From Saccharomycopsis fibuligera x Saccharomycopsis cf. fibuligera (Eukaryota > Ascomycota > Saccharomycetes > Ascoideales > Saccharomycopsidaceae), in the NCBI GenBank assembly GCA_001936135.1, contig CP012809.1, forward strand, positions 3,583,501 through 3,647,500: a stretch of DNA of 64,000 nucleotides. Direction: 5' to 3'. Under the pieces are notes generated by a model that was not told where the DNA came from, did no database searches, and worked only from the letters and a program-made list of their open reading frames with translations. Shown piece by piece: positions 32,539 through 42,454 of this stretch. Position numbers and translations under genes: made by a program. Position 1 is the first letter of the stretch, and the number at the start of each line of letters is the position of its first letter.

Positions 32539-33669
32539 CTAACCTTTGTTTTTCATATTCCCTTCACCTCTATGATGCTCGTCTTTAAATTCGTCCCACT
32601 CTCTCTTTTCGTATACTTTCTCGTCATCATCATCGGAGTCGTCGCTGCTTTCTTCCTTCTCCTCACCGGTAATAGTTTCGGTTTTAATGCCACCCCTCTT
32701 AATTTCTTCATCAATATACTCCTCTACAGACATAGTAGGAAGCGTTTGTCCATATCCAAAGACTTTCTTCTGTATGTCGTCTTTTTTAGATACGATGGTA
32801 AATGGTTGTAGTACTTTACCTTCTTTGCTAAGTAGCTGATCCTTGCCTTTATTTATGAATTCTAATTTCTCAGTGTAGCCATAATCATTCTCTCCGGTAA
32901 GGTGATTTTCTTTGTCTCCTATGGGTATTTTTGGTTCGGCATCTGATATTTCAGCGATTCGAGGTCTATTTTTCAATACCTGAGTTTCCATGTTGAGCAT
33001 CTCAAGCTGTGTGAATGTCTTCAAAGACAAAAGCCTCAACTTGCTAAGATACAATTCTCTAAGAGATTCCTCATCGATACTGTTTTCATCCTGATCTTCT
33101 TCCTCTGCGAAAAATTTTGGAAATTTCTTTTCGATATATTGGATATTTTCGTTAATTTGTTTTTCAAGCTTAAAATTGGCTATCTTTTCTTCCCTTCTAA
33201 GGGCAGGATCATTGTATCTAAGCTCTTCTAATTTAGGCTCATATTTTTCTTTAAAACCATCAATTTTCTGCAGCTGAAATTCGTTTAAAATACGATAGTT
33301 TTTCAATGCAATGAGAAAATCAATCAAGTATTCCCTAGCTTTGGTGAGATTCTTGAGCTTTTTGTCAAAATCAAGACTCTGCGTTCCCTGAATATAGTCC
33401 ACTTTTTTACTTAAAAGCTCGCCAAAATAATAATCTGCGCCTAAGAACTTAATATCCTTTGTATTTAAATCGTCCAATGTTTCATTATCTGAGAATAAAC
33501 TCAAGGCGTACACTTGATGTCTGATTCGAAGCAAGCTGCCTAAAAGCTTGACCAACTTGTCCTGGAACGTCTTAGAGTCCTGACGTTCGTTGGAATGGCC
33601 CAACTTTTCCACTGATCGCACAGTTTCTTTGAATAATTGATTCAATGATTTTTGAGGTTGTTCTGCCAT
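32539..33669 (-). CDS. TAP42: Tap42, PP2A phosphatase-associated TOR effector
   Basis: Alpha4/Tap42 family protein that binds PP2A and Sit4 catalytic subunits downstream of TORC1. It has 376 residues from MAEQPQKSLNQLF; the open frame upstream lacks family resemblance. The N-terminal helical TPR-like bundle includes DLIxFLxxLKNY-type text and RREEKIANFKLEK, the conserved segment that contacts the phosphatase. The C-terminus carries MSVEEYIDEEIKRGGI, a hallmark, then an acidic tail. Length matches S. cerevisiae (about 366). It is 257 bases from the end of the DUF89 gene and on the same strand. Confidence 0.95.
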   Translation of the reverse strand: MAEQPQKSLNQLFKETVRSVEKLGHSNERQDSKTFQDKLVKLLGSLLRIRHQVYALSLFSDNETLDDLNTKDIKFLGADYYFGELLSKKVDYIQGTQSLDFDKKLKNLTKAREYLIDFLIALKNYRILNEFQLQKIDGFKEKYEPKLEELRYNDPALRREEKIANFKLEKQINENIQYIEKKFPKFFAEEEDQDENSIDEESLRELYLSKLRLLSLKTFTQLEMLNMETQVLKNRPRIAEISDAEPKIPIGDKENHLTGENDYGYTEKLEFINKGKDQLLSKEGKVLQPFTIVSKKDDIQKKVFGYGQTLPTMSVEEYIDEEIKRGGIKTETITGEEKEESSDDSDDDDEKVYEKREWDEFKDEHHRGEGNMKNKG

Positions 33670-33926
33670 CGGTATCCTATATAGAGACTGTACGGTTGTG
33701 GCAAATGATTCGAAAAGGAGTAAAGGTGGTTGTGGCTGCGCTTCAGTATAAAACTTTCGGGCGTGTTTTGTTCGTTCGCAGGAACCGAGATGCCCGCCAG
33801 CGCACACAACCAGAAACAAAATATACCACTGTCCATCTATCCATCTACAGTACTAATTCATGTTAACACAATTTAATTCTCGTTTCATTAATTTTTATAT
33901 GCTTATTTCTATCAGGTCCCTAGTTC

Positions 33927-35333
33927 TTATTTTAAGTCACCTTTGCTGAAAGAGATAACAGCCCAATTTCCACTGCTTGACCATAACTCACCAATTTCAC
34001 CAGTCTCTTTGTGCCATTTATCAATCAAAGCTTCATTGACTCCCTCTGGCAATCCAACAGTGACATCAGCTTTGCAAGTTCTCAATGCCACAATTTTCAA
34101 GCCCGTGGAAGCAAGTGGACCAATTGCTTTTGTAAACTTCTCGGTCTTTGGCCATTTTCTGTCCGCGGTGAGCTTTCTGTAATTCAAGTCACCCTTAATG
34201 AAAACTAAGTCTGACTTGGAGAGTTCGTGGTAAAGAGCAGCACCATAATATTTAGTGTTAGATGGGTCAATGTTCCAGTAGTCCAAATCGATGGTCCAAA
34301 ACTCGGAATCTTGTAAGCTGATAGCCCCACTTTCTAAGTATTTTTTGATTTTGTCGTGAGTAAATGTCAATTCGTCTCTGCTTTCCGGGAAAAAGTTTGC
34401 ATCGGTCAAATCATTCAACAAAATATCAATGTCCTTAATCAAACTATCACTAACCATCCATGGGCGAGTTTTGCAATGGATCACCACTTGGCTAGCTAAT
34501 TTGGTATCGAGCAAAAACAAGGCAAAATTCAAATCGGTAAAAGTTTCGAATCCGGAGTTGTCCAACACAAAATCAATTCTTTTATTTTCCTTTGGGAGTG
34601 TACTTAAGTATTCCCAGATCTGTTCAGTATCGTTAGACAAAATGTTTTTTTCGGCCTCTTGTCTTGCTTTGGCGCTTTGACCAGAGTGAACTTCATTCTG
34701 ACTTTTGTTGGCTAACAAGGATAAATCAATCTTGTTACCCCAAAGACAAACATCAATATATTCTTTAAAAAGGATTTTGCCAAATTCCAAATCAATTGGG
34801 TTATTGAGTTTAGAAAAGGTTTCCTCGTGAAGTGCCTTGTATCTTTTGGCCAATTCGTAAACAGCAACTGCTGAAGACTTGAAACTTTTTTGCTTCAAGT
34901 TGTGGAAAATATCGTAATTGACCCATTTAGGTTGGGTCTTGACCAAAGCATCAACTCTTCTATACAAGTAGCATTCTGTGAACAACCAAGGAGCAGATAA
35001 CCAAGACAATTGATGGTGTTTGCTATCGTATCTATTGCTATTGAGGAACTTGTCTAAAGTGGCATTGAAAGAGCTGAGTCCAGGAACCTCAGCGACTTGT
35101 TTGTCTGTAAACTTTGATAAAGGTGTGTCCGTTTCCAATTCATGACGAATTTGTGAAATCCCTTTAACAATTTCCTGGCCCTGATTAGCAAAGGTCGAGT
35201 CGTTTTGGAGATGGGCGCTTGTAGCATTGACATCGTCAATGGCATCCTGAAGAATCTTAGGCCATCTTTCTCTGCAGGTGGAAAAGGCAAATGAGTTGGT
35301 GTCGTCGTTGTAGTAGTATTCCGGAAGAGACAT
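33927..35333 (-). CDS. DUF89 metal-dependent damage-control phosphatase
   Basis: Orthologue of S. cerevisiae YMR027W (ARMT1-like, DUF89 subfamily III), a Mn/Co-dependent phosphatase thought to remove harmful sugar phosphates such as fructose-1-phosphate. It has 468 residues from MSLPEYYYND; an upstream in-frame ATG at 35366 is less likely. Key features are the metal-binding DNSGFE at FVLDNSGFETFTDL, FWTIDLDYWNIDP, and KGDLNYRKLTADRKWP near the C-terminus. Length is almost identical to the yeast protein. It shares a 335-base divergent promoter with LSM8. Earlier suggestions of protein methyltransferase activity for this family are disputed. Confidence 0.88.
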   Translation of the reverse strand: MSLPEYYYNDDTNSFAFSTCRERWPKILQDAIDDVNATSAHLQNDSTFANQGQEIVKGISQIRHELETDTPLSKFTDKQVAEVPGLSSFNATLDKFLNSNRYDSKHHQLSWLSAPWLFTECYLYRRVDALVKTQPKWVNYDIFHNLKQKSFKSSAVAVYELAKRYKALHEETFSKLNNPIDLEFGKILFKEYIDVCLWGNKIDLSLLANKSQNEVHSGQSAKARQEAEKNILSNDTEQIWEYLSTLPKENKRIDFVLDNSGFETFTDLNFALFLLDTKLASQVVIHCKTRPWMVSDSLIKDIDILLNDLTDANFFPESRDELTFTHDKIKKYLESGAISLQDSEFWTIDLDYWNIDPSNTKYYGAALYHELSKSDLVFIKGDLNYRKLTADRKWPKTEKFTKAIGPLASTGLKIVALRTCKADVTVGLPEGVNEALIDKWHKETGEIGELWSSSGNWAVISFSKGDLK

Positions 35334-35668
35334 TGCGCTGATGAAATGTGGGTGATGAAATATCAAGAACTAGTGGTCGTTTATACAAGGTGATGGCCAG
35401 GAGTTTCAAAGGGCGAGAGGTCAAACTTGTTGAGTTATAAACAATATCTCGACAATTAGGACTCGCTATTAATTGGACCCTCTGCGGACTTTCTATGACT
35501 GCACGTCAAGTGACCGCCCCCCGGAACTGATATTGCGGGCGATGCCCGGCCCATCAACAGAAAAGATTTTTGCCGCTGTTAGCACTAATATCTGACAGCC
35601 TCCAGTTAACTAACTGACCAACTGCTTGAACTGGTTGTGTCTGACGCCAATTGCTGAGAAATCTCACC
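35334..35668. promoter_or_regulatory. Divergent promoter between DUF89 gene and LSM8
   Basis: 335 bases serve both genes. A C-run with CCGCCCCCCGG lies at about 35512-35524. No canonical TATA box is clear on either side. Confidence 0.5.
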
Positions 35669-36066
35669 ATGTCCTTCCTCGCGCCATTCAAAGACAAGAA
35701 AGTGACCGTAATCACTACCGATGGCCGTTTTTTCTCTGGCGTGTTGAATACTTTCGACTTGAGCACCAATCTTGTGCTAACAGACACATCCGAAATCATC
35801 CTTGGGGATATCAATGCCATACAAGATAGCGAAGAGGAAGAGGACGAGACTCAGGTAATACCTTTGGGGGTATATTTCATAAGAGGTGACTGTGTGGTGT
35901 GTTGTGGGTTAAACGATGAGGAGCTAGAGTCGCAGATTAACTGGCTTGAGGTATGTTTTGTTTACAGTTTTCACAACTAGTGGTGCGATGCGATATAAAA
36001 TAATTACTAACACTTCGATAATAGGTGAAAGGAGAGCCTTTGAAAACTACAAAAAATAAAATATAA
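35669..36066 (+). CDS. LSM8: Lsm8 subunit of the U6 snRNA-binding ring, with 3' intron
   Basis: Lsm8 completes the nuclear Lsm2-8 ring that binds the U6 3' end. Exon 1 is 35669-35950, the intron 35951-36024 (74 nt; GTATGT, TACTAAC, ATAG) and exon 2 36025-36066, giving 107 residues (S. cerevisiae about 109). The Sm1 motif is visible as VTVITTDGRFFSGVLNTFD with NLVL, and Sm2 as GVYFIRGDCVVCCGL, typical for Lsm8. The last exon codes only 13 basic residues (VKGEPLKTTKNKI). Without splicing the frame would run ten residues further and stop. The downstream gene MDE1 converges and ends about 195 bases away. Confidence 0.96.
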
Positions 36067-36261
36067 TTGTGGCTGCTGCTTTATGAAAGCCACTTGTACA
36101 TTAGTTTTGCATTGCTTTTTTTTACTTTTGATTTTTGTTTGTTTTTTTTTACTTTGCCTAATTTAGTTCTTCACTGTGTGTTTCATTTACTATTCATTCA
36201 TCTAATCTACATCTAGAGAATTCTATGTCATAAATCGACAAACGTTTCCTCGCCAACCTTC

Positions 36262-37005
36262 TTAATGATTATGAAGATTTGGTTGTACGTAGTTTTTCTC
36301 CTCCCCAATGGCACATGTGGTAGGAATATGAAATTGGTTCATCTTAACAGCCAATTCCAACAAGTAATCAATGGCTTCGTTATAGATCTTTGCTTTCCAA
36401 ACGTTTTCTCCCCACACGTAAATCCCGTGTCTTCTCACCAAAACTGCAGTGGTATGAGGGTATTTATTAATTGCTTCCTGTAATGAGTCAGTCAAGTCTT
36501 CTTCAAACGGAGTATTTTCAATAATAGGAATCACCAACTCGTCGTGGAAATGCAAACTGCCAATTTTAGCACCGGTTTCTGGATCCAATTTTGGCAAAGC
36601 CTTGACTTGCTCAATGTTACTAATACGAAATTCCTTGCTATATAGCAATGAAACCATCACTGCCGCCTGAGAATGAGTATGAATACATGCCCCGGCTTTT
36701 CTCAAATTGTAAGATGACAAGAACAAGGGAGTGCATGCACTTGGTTTCAAGCCTTTTGGAATGCGAATGTAATCTGTTTGGTCGTTGAAGTCCTTTACAA
36801 AAATATTCTCAGGGACCATTCTTTCCTTTTGCACCCCCGAAGGAGCAAGATAGATTAAGTTGTCCTGCTTGATAGATAGCCCACCACCGGTGCCAGTAAC
36901 CCAACCGTTGTAATAGAAGTGCTTGCACAATGAGCAAATCAAATTGGCTGGGTGATCCGGGTCGCTAGATATAACGAGGTGATCGTAATTAGTCGTCTCA
37001 GTCAT
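36262..37005 (-). CDS. MDE1: Methylthioribulose-1-phosphate dehydratase
   Basis: Zinc enzyme of the methionine salvage pathway (class II aldolase/adducin fold); converts methylthioribulose-1-phosphate to the diketo phosphate. 247 residues, matching S. cerevisiae (about 244). Visible are [13 protein letters not shown] near the N-terminus, [10 protein letters not shown], the zinc ligand segment IHTHSQA and [17 protein letters not shown] in the C-terminal half. The catalytic-type Glu in [10 protein letters not shown] is present. A TATA box (TATATA at 37078-37083) lies about 75 bases upstream of the ATG. Confidence 0.96.
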   Translation of the reverse strand: MTETTNYDHLVISSDPDHPANLICSLCKHFYYNGWVTGTGGGLSIKQDNLIYLAPSGVQKERMVPENIFVKDFNDQTDYIRIPKGLKPSACTPLFLSSYNLRKAGACIHTHSQAAVMVSLLYSKEFRISNIEQVKALPKLDPETGAKIGSLHFHDELVIPIIENTPFEEDLTDSLQEAINKYPHTTAVLVRRHGIYVWGENVWKAKIYNEAIDYLLELAVKMNQFHIPTTCAIGEEKNYVQPNLHNH

Positions 37006-37570
37006 AGTAGTAAAATGGAATTGGATGATAGCCTGCGAGGTAGCCTAGTACAGGAGGGTGATAAAGAGCTTCCTCTCTATATAAGCGAACCGATCTTTTT
37101 TCTTATTTTTTTTGGGTAAGATATGTCTTGAGCCAATAGACAATTGATCGTTTGAAGAAACGCAGTACAACACTGTTGCGTGCCACAAGAAATTTCACGC
37201 AATCGCACATCACCAACTGAGTCAAGCCTTAGTTTGACGCATCCGGTGTTGCGGTACCGTTGGAACGGATGTTATGACAGTGATTTTAACATGTGAACTG
37301 ATTTCTACGTAGACAGCATTCCATATTGAACAGAGTCGGAAGATGTTTTCGGCCTTGTCCAATGCCATACCATTCCTAAGCAGAAAGGATAATAAGCAGG
37401 GAAAAACTGAAACTTTCCTAAACAGAAGAGAGAGACACACACCAAACAAGCTTTAGTACAATTAAAGATTAAAACCCAGAGAATATAAGAAACAACAAGA
37501 AAAGAAATTAGAAAAACCTCAAAACAATTTTTGACTAACAATGAAGAAAGTGGGGCTATAAATTTTCGTG
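37006..37570. other. MDE1 promoter and membrane-gene 3' flank
   Basis: Holds the MDE1 TATA box. Two overlapping minus-strand frames at 37222-37541 are short and have no family resemblance, so they are left out. Confidence 0.5.
37078..37083 (-). promoter_or_regulatory. TATA box of MDE1
   Basis: TATATA followed by AG on the minus strand, about 75 bases before the MDE1 ATG, which is within normal spacing for yeast. Confidence 0.5.
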
Positions 37571-38605
37571 TTACTTCAAAGCAATGAGAACAGATCCAAC
37601 TCCCGTCGCTAAAAACAAAATCAACTGTAACACATAATAAGCTAACATAAAGTAAAAATAATTCAACTGGTCGTAAGTATTTTGGATCAATGCGAGGCAG
37701 TTAGTAGCAAAATATATCTCGTAAGATACGTATCCCATCCATCCTATGAACAACACTGACATTAAAGAAGCAAGTACTTTAAGTCGTGTCTTCAATAACA
37801 CAAGCAATACAAACACCACAAAAACAAACACAATATTGATAACTATTCTCCAAGTGCGGTAAAATTCAGGAAGAAATTGACCAAGCTCAAAATATACTGG
37901 TACGTCCATGTAGTACTGATAGTTAAAAGTCACAACTAAGGTCATTGAAGTCAAAATTAAATAACAGTTGAAACTTAATAAAGCAGCGTACAGGCCATAT
38001 CTTGAACTTGTGTTATTTGGTTTAACAGGTGCAGTTATTTCAAAACTATTTACTTGCGGTTCTTGTGTCCCCAAGAAGGTGACTGCGTCAAATTTGATTT
38101 TGCGGGCCATGTGAGTAAATTTGGCAAATAAAATTGATTGATAGACTAATAGCATGAACACTGCCAATCCAGATAGCACTGTAAGCACAAAAAATGCAAC
38201 TCCATGTGAGAGGAAACTATTAGCTGCTTTGTAGTATTCATCTAGCCAAACTTCCACTATATCAGAGTATTTAGGATCAGTTTCAACAGCCGTCCAGTTA
38301 GCTGCCAAAAGTTTTGATTTTATTTCGAGAGTCTCACGATCTCCATAGTTGTAAATTATGTTATAATAGATGAAGTTGTTGTTCCAATTGAATCCTAAAA
38401 AGATTTGGTACAAGATAAAATTTAGCCAACAGAACAAAATTGACTGTGAAACCATTAAAATTGTTTTCAAAGTCTTTACATTTGGATTTAAGTTTCTCTT
38501 CCATATAACCTTCATAAGGACTGATAAGAAAGCCACTGTTAATATTGACACGAGTGATACAGTGTACCATCCTCTCAAATATTCTTTTTTTTTCTGTAAA
38601 CACAT
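37571..38605 (-). CDS. Polytopic membrane protein, possibly N-terminally truncated
   Basis: I do not recognise a named gene. From the ATG at 38605 the frame codes 344 residues with about eight membrane segments and a hydrophilic loop (about 185-215) holding SFEITAPVKPN. Upstream, 38866-38590 in a different frame also looks coding: a basic, then acidic N-terminal segment (ISFPLDTETEKQ) and a clean membrane helix (IIAVTIVIAITIAFQSYVF). That frame lacks an ATG and meets the main frame at a run of nine A residues, where one base fewer would join them. So the true product may be about 80-90 residues longer. It may be a paralogue of the neighbour at 38833-40134, which it abuts without room for a promoter. 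Topology loosely recalls the fungal UPF0658 Golgi membrane family (low confidence). Confidence 0.6.
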   Translation of the reverse strand: MCLQKKKEYLRGWYTVSLVSILTVAFLSVLMKVIWKRNLNPNVKTLKTILMVSQSILFCWLNFILYQIFLGFNWNNNFIYYNIIYNYGDRETLEIKSKLLAANWTAVETDPKYSDIVEVWLDEYYKAANSFLSHGVAFFVLTVLSGLAVFMLLVYQSILFAKFTHMARKIKFDAVTFLGTQEPQVNSFEITAPVKPNNTSSRYGLYAALLSFNCYLILTSMTLVVTFNYQYYMDVPVYFELGQFLPEFYRTWRIVINIVFVFVVFVLLVLLKTRLKVLASLMSVLFIGWMGYVSYEIYFATNCLALIQNTYDQLNYFYFMLAYYVLQLILFLATGVGSVLIALK

Positions 38606-38832
38606 AGCTTTGAAACGCTATGGTAATCGCTATAACAATTGTCACTGCGATAATATTCTGAGAGAAAAGATTATTAAGTTTAGTTTTTAGGTCTGCTTGT
38701 TTTTCTGTTTCGGTATCTAAGGGGAAAGAGATAGTGTTAGAATGTTTGTTAAAACCAACGCCTTTGAAATTTCTAAAAAAAAGTTTATCAAAAAACTTTC
38801 CCTTTTTTGTTGCTGAAGGTAAAGAGGAACTT

Positions 38833-40134
38833 TCATATATAAGTAGACAAAATTTTTGTTCCAATTACATAATTTGCGATTATTAGAGTGAAATGAAAGA
38901 AAGCAAACCATTTTCTGAAATTAGCAATGAATACGTCGTAGTAAAGACTGTTATTGTTTTCTGGATCTTCGGAGCTTGGAAGAACGCTGAATGTGGTGGA
39001 CAAATAAGACTGAGTTACCGAGTAGGTGAAAATAAACAAATAAAATGACATACTTATAATTATCGGTATTGGAGATTCTTTGTTCACTGCAAAGAAGCAG
39101 TAAACAAGCACAAAGGGGGTAATCCCTATCATGATCATTGCTAAGACACCAGCCCCATCATAAGCTTTGAAAGTCATACTATTTTGAAAATTTATGTAAA
39201 ATATTAAATGTACCAAAATGAAAAACCCATTCAAAATAAGCAAAGCGCGATAATTTTGAATATCTAACAACTTATTTCGCGCGCTTATAGAATTTTTGGC
39301 CCCTTGGAAGGAAAGAAACAGAAACTCTTTTCTTATAAAAGCAAAAAACAATATACCTTGAATTAAAATGGTAATACCAGAGATTACCAAAATCCAATAA
39401 GTTGCAAATTTGACAACCCTGGTATTTTCGGAAATTCCAATAGCATCTGCCTCAGCAACATATGTTAGCATGTACTCAGCTGAAGAAATGTAAATCAAAA
39501 TTAAGTAAACTAATAAGTATAGTGCTTGTATGGTATTCTTGGTCACCAAGGCAGTGATTGTGATGAACAACTGATACGCTCTTGAGAAAATCAAAAGTCC
39601 TGAACAAACTTTAATTGCTGCAGCCCAATATTCTGCAAAATATGTGCCATGGTTCAATTTGGAAGAACTCACAGAGTTCGCGAGGAGAAAAACTTGGAAT
39701 GGAAAAATTAAAACAAAAGAAACAAACGATGTTGCAATATAAGCATTAAAGGAGGCTTTAGTTTTGTCCACTTTGTTAAAGGCTGATAAATTAATTGTTT
39801 GCAGCACTCTTTCAGAGTTTCTTCTGCTGTTATTTGCGTTATCAGGGTCGCTTTGTTTCTCATTGGTAGTGCGAATTCCATCTTTACCTTTGCCAAACTG
39901 AGAAAGCAAAGAATAGCGCACGGATTTCGGACTTTTCAAACCAATTCCAGAGGTTGGGTTTTTTAGTTCACCCACTTCATCTCTATTTTGGTCAAATTGT
40001 GAGATTCCCAAGTATGGTGATTGGTAATCTGTGTTATTGAAAAAATCGAGGTCATAAGTAGGCAAGTCGAGTGGTTTATCGATTCTGAAAATATCTTCTT
40101 GGTCTTTTATGTTATTTTCTTTTTTCTCTGACAT
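38833..40134 (-). CDS. Polytopic membrane protein of unknown function
   Basis: 433 residues from MSEKKENNIKDQED. The N-terminal 125 residues are hydrophilic and likely cytosolic, with short linear motifs and many Ser/Asn. About eight membrane segments follow, with KNTIQALYLLVYLILIY in the third and a basic cytosolic loop SARNKLLDIQNYRALL before the fifth. The order of hydrophobic segments and the NTIQ text recall the fungal UPF0658 Golgi membrane family, but I cannot confirm it. The stop (38835-38833) lies inside the next coding-looking frame by about 30 bases. It is either a tandem pair with the gene at 37571-38605 or the first half of one larger protein broken by small indels. Confidence 0.75.
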   Translation of the reverse strand: MSEKKENNIKDQEDIFRIDKPLDLPTYDLDFFNNTDYQSPYLGISQFDQNRDEVGELKNPTSGIGLKSPKSVRYSLLSQFGKGKDGIRTTNEKQSDPDNANNSRRNSERVLQTINLSAFNKVDKTKASFNAYIATSFVSFVLIFPFQVFLLANSVSSSKLNHGTYFAEYWAAAIKVCSGLLIFSRAYQLFITITALVTKNTIQALYLLVYLILIYISSAEYMLTYVAEADAIGISENTRVVKFATYWILVISGITILIQGILFFAFIRKEFLFLSFQGAKNSISARNKLLDIQNYRALLILNGFFILVHLIFYINFQNSMTFKAYDGAGVLAMIMIGITPFVLVYCFFAVNKESPIPIIISMSFYLFIFTYSVTQSYLSTTFSVLPSSEDPENNNSLYYDVFIANFRKWFAFFHFTLIIANYVIGTKILSTYI

Positions 40135-42061
40135 TATCGTAAGCGCGTAATTCTTTCACCGCTAATGTTCCCCTTTTTTTTGCAGTATTGTATTTGTTGT
40201 TTACAAGCTCGTTATCGTCTGTAATCTCTTGCTTAACCTATGGGCGGAAGATAGCATATCGCTAGCAAAGCCACTTAAAGAAAATAAAAATAAAAGCGCA
40301 AAGAATAAGAAGAAATAACAACCCACGATAAGACTAACACATATTTCTGATAAAAATAACAAAAAAGTGTAAGAATTCCTGGTCTTAGTTTTGCTTCTGT
40401 CTAATTTCTCATGGCGCTAAAGCAGTGGGACCATGCAGTTGCACGCCTTTATTGGCCAATAGAAGCCGACACCCAAACATCCATGGCTCACCATGTTGGC
40501 GTTAGCGCTGTGCTCTAGCGGACTAAGTTGGGTGTGGGTAAAAATCACGCCTAGAAATCTCAAAACTATGCTTGTGTTATCTGTAGGCTTTTTTATCCTA
40601 CAGAGATGATGTTCGTGATCTCGGCAGTACTTATGCTGGACACTGTCTCTCTTCGATGATTTACAGTGCGCCAGATACCGTACACTACATTGTTGCTAAT
40701 AATTTGCATGCTAATAGGGGCACAAGTAGCACTCATGTGAATGAAACAATAGAGTATCTGCGACCAAGGTCCAGAGTATTTGGAAATATCTAATTATCAA
40801 TTTATATATATATATATGCTTTACAAGAGAGCAATTATCTCGCTAATCCTCTGTCAATTTATCAATCAGATTTATTGTAAACTAACAGAGTAAAATTCCA
40901 TGAGAATTTAATTAAAGTAATTATAGTACTGACTAAACAACTCCTGATTAGGGTACAACACCAGTGTTATGGATACATGATGATGCGTATGGATGCGCCT
41001 ATTGTACCAGGTGCAATACATTTCATAGAACATCTATTGATCCACAATATATTTTCCTGCAGAGAAAAGTGTCACTCTGGTTTTCTGATCTTCATTATTT
41101 TATAGCTGTTTTATTTTGCTGGCATTCATTTTGGTTTAGCAGAGTGGAGTTTTTCTTGCAACACGCAGTACTATGAGTATTTCATCTCGTATCTCGTGTT
41201 TCTGTGAAGTTTACAGTTCTGACATTTTGCACACAAAGGTCGGAACTTGGGAACCATGACAGTGTGGTTGATATTTAACTAAAAAGATAATATTCAAAGC
41301 GAGAACAACATCCCCCTGCGACTATTATACTTTTCTTATCGCATACCTCATACCCACTTCATCTGCGTACCTCGTAAAGGGGGTATGGGGATTATCGATA
41401 GCTTGTGGTCACGCCGCACGGCTATGACATGCGTAGAGCCGTCTCATACCAAAACCTTGGATTCACTATAAACCAAACATATTCGGAAGTTTGCAGTATG
41501 TAGGCTTAAAAATGAAAGTTAAAGATAAATAAGTACTAAATACCAGATTAATCTTACAGCAATCCTATTTGAAATTTCACTAGAAGACAGAAAGATCACA
41601 ATCAGGATAAACTAAAAATGGCCAGCACTCATGTTATACATACAACATAGTTAAATGTGTGTAACGTCGTAGTACTCCTTTATAATTCACGTTTATCAGT
41701 TCGATACTTCAAATGCAATCTGTCTAAGGGTTGAAATTTAGTTGCTAAAGTGACCGACCTTGCTAACGGTTAACACACAATAGTAGCGTTAGCAGTTGCC
41801 TCCGTTCTGATAATAGACCTAGATAATCTCATTGTCTAAAAGGGGGCAGTCTCACCCATATTTCTTTCTCACAAGCCATATATAATAATTGCTGGAATAA
41901 TTGTTAATACAATTGTTAAAGTAGCTGCTATAATAGTTGCTCAAATGATTTTTAATATGGCTATAGTTAACAGATGACAGCGGAGTTGATTCGTTTATCT
42001 CCGGAAGCAGTAGAAATTATGTATTTAGATGTCCTTTTCAAAAAACACTATCCACAAACGC

Positions 42062-42077
42062 CACCACAACTGTGGTG
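42062..42077. repeat. Near-perfect dyad CACCACA-AC-TGTGGTG
   Basis: Seven-base arms around a two-base centre, in a gene-free area. Could be a dimeric regulator site; no target is evident, since the nearest gene start is 1.85 kb away. Confidence 0.6.
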
Positions 42078-42406
42078 CTCTTGATCTTGTTTACGCATTG
42101 CTCTTGCGTTGCTGCTTGCAAGCACGATAGGCGATTTAAGGAGACACATCCGAAAGACGCCGGATTTGTCAACGGGTAAACCCAAAGCCGCGGGAAACAA
42201 CTAATAGCCGAAAAACCGTTGCCAAGAATGAAACCAAAAACGAGGATAAAACCAAAAACAAAGATTTTTATGTTGTTTTCAGATGAAGCTTACAAATTGA
42301 CGGTAGATTTAAAATCTAGATACTCTTCGATTATTGAGCTTATCAAAGATGTGTTTGTTGTCCTTGTGCCACTCACACCTATGGCAACTGGATATTTTAC
42401 TATAGT

Positions 42407-42454
42407 TTTACAAACAGCTTTACAAACGGCTTTACAAACGGCTTTACAAACGGT
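42407..42454. repeat. 12-bp tandem repeat, four copies
   Basis: TTTACAAACGGC repeated four times with one variant each at the first and last copy. It lies inside a doubtful 85-codon frame, where it would code a Leu-Gln-Thr-Ala repeat. Confidence 0.9.

Noticed and set aside
40955-41170. TG...CA-bounded segment considered as a solo LTR
   Set aside because: No target-site duplication, no second copy, and no tRNA primer or polymerase remnant nearby.
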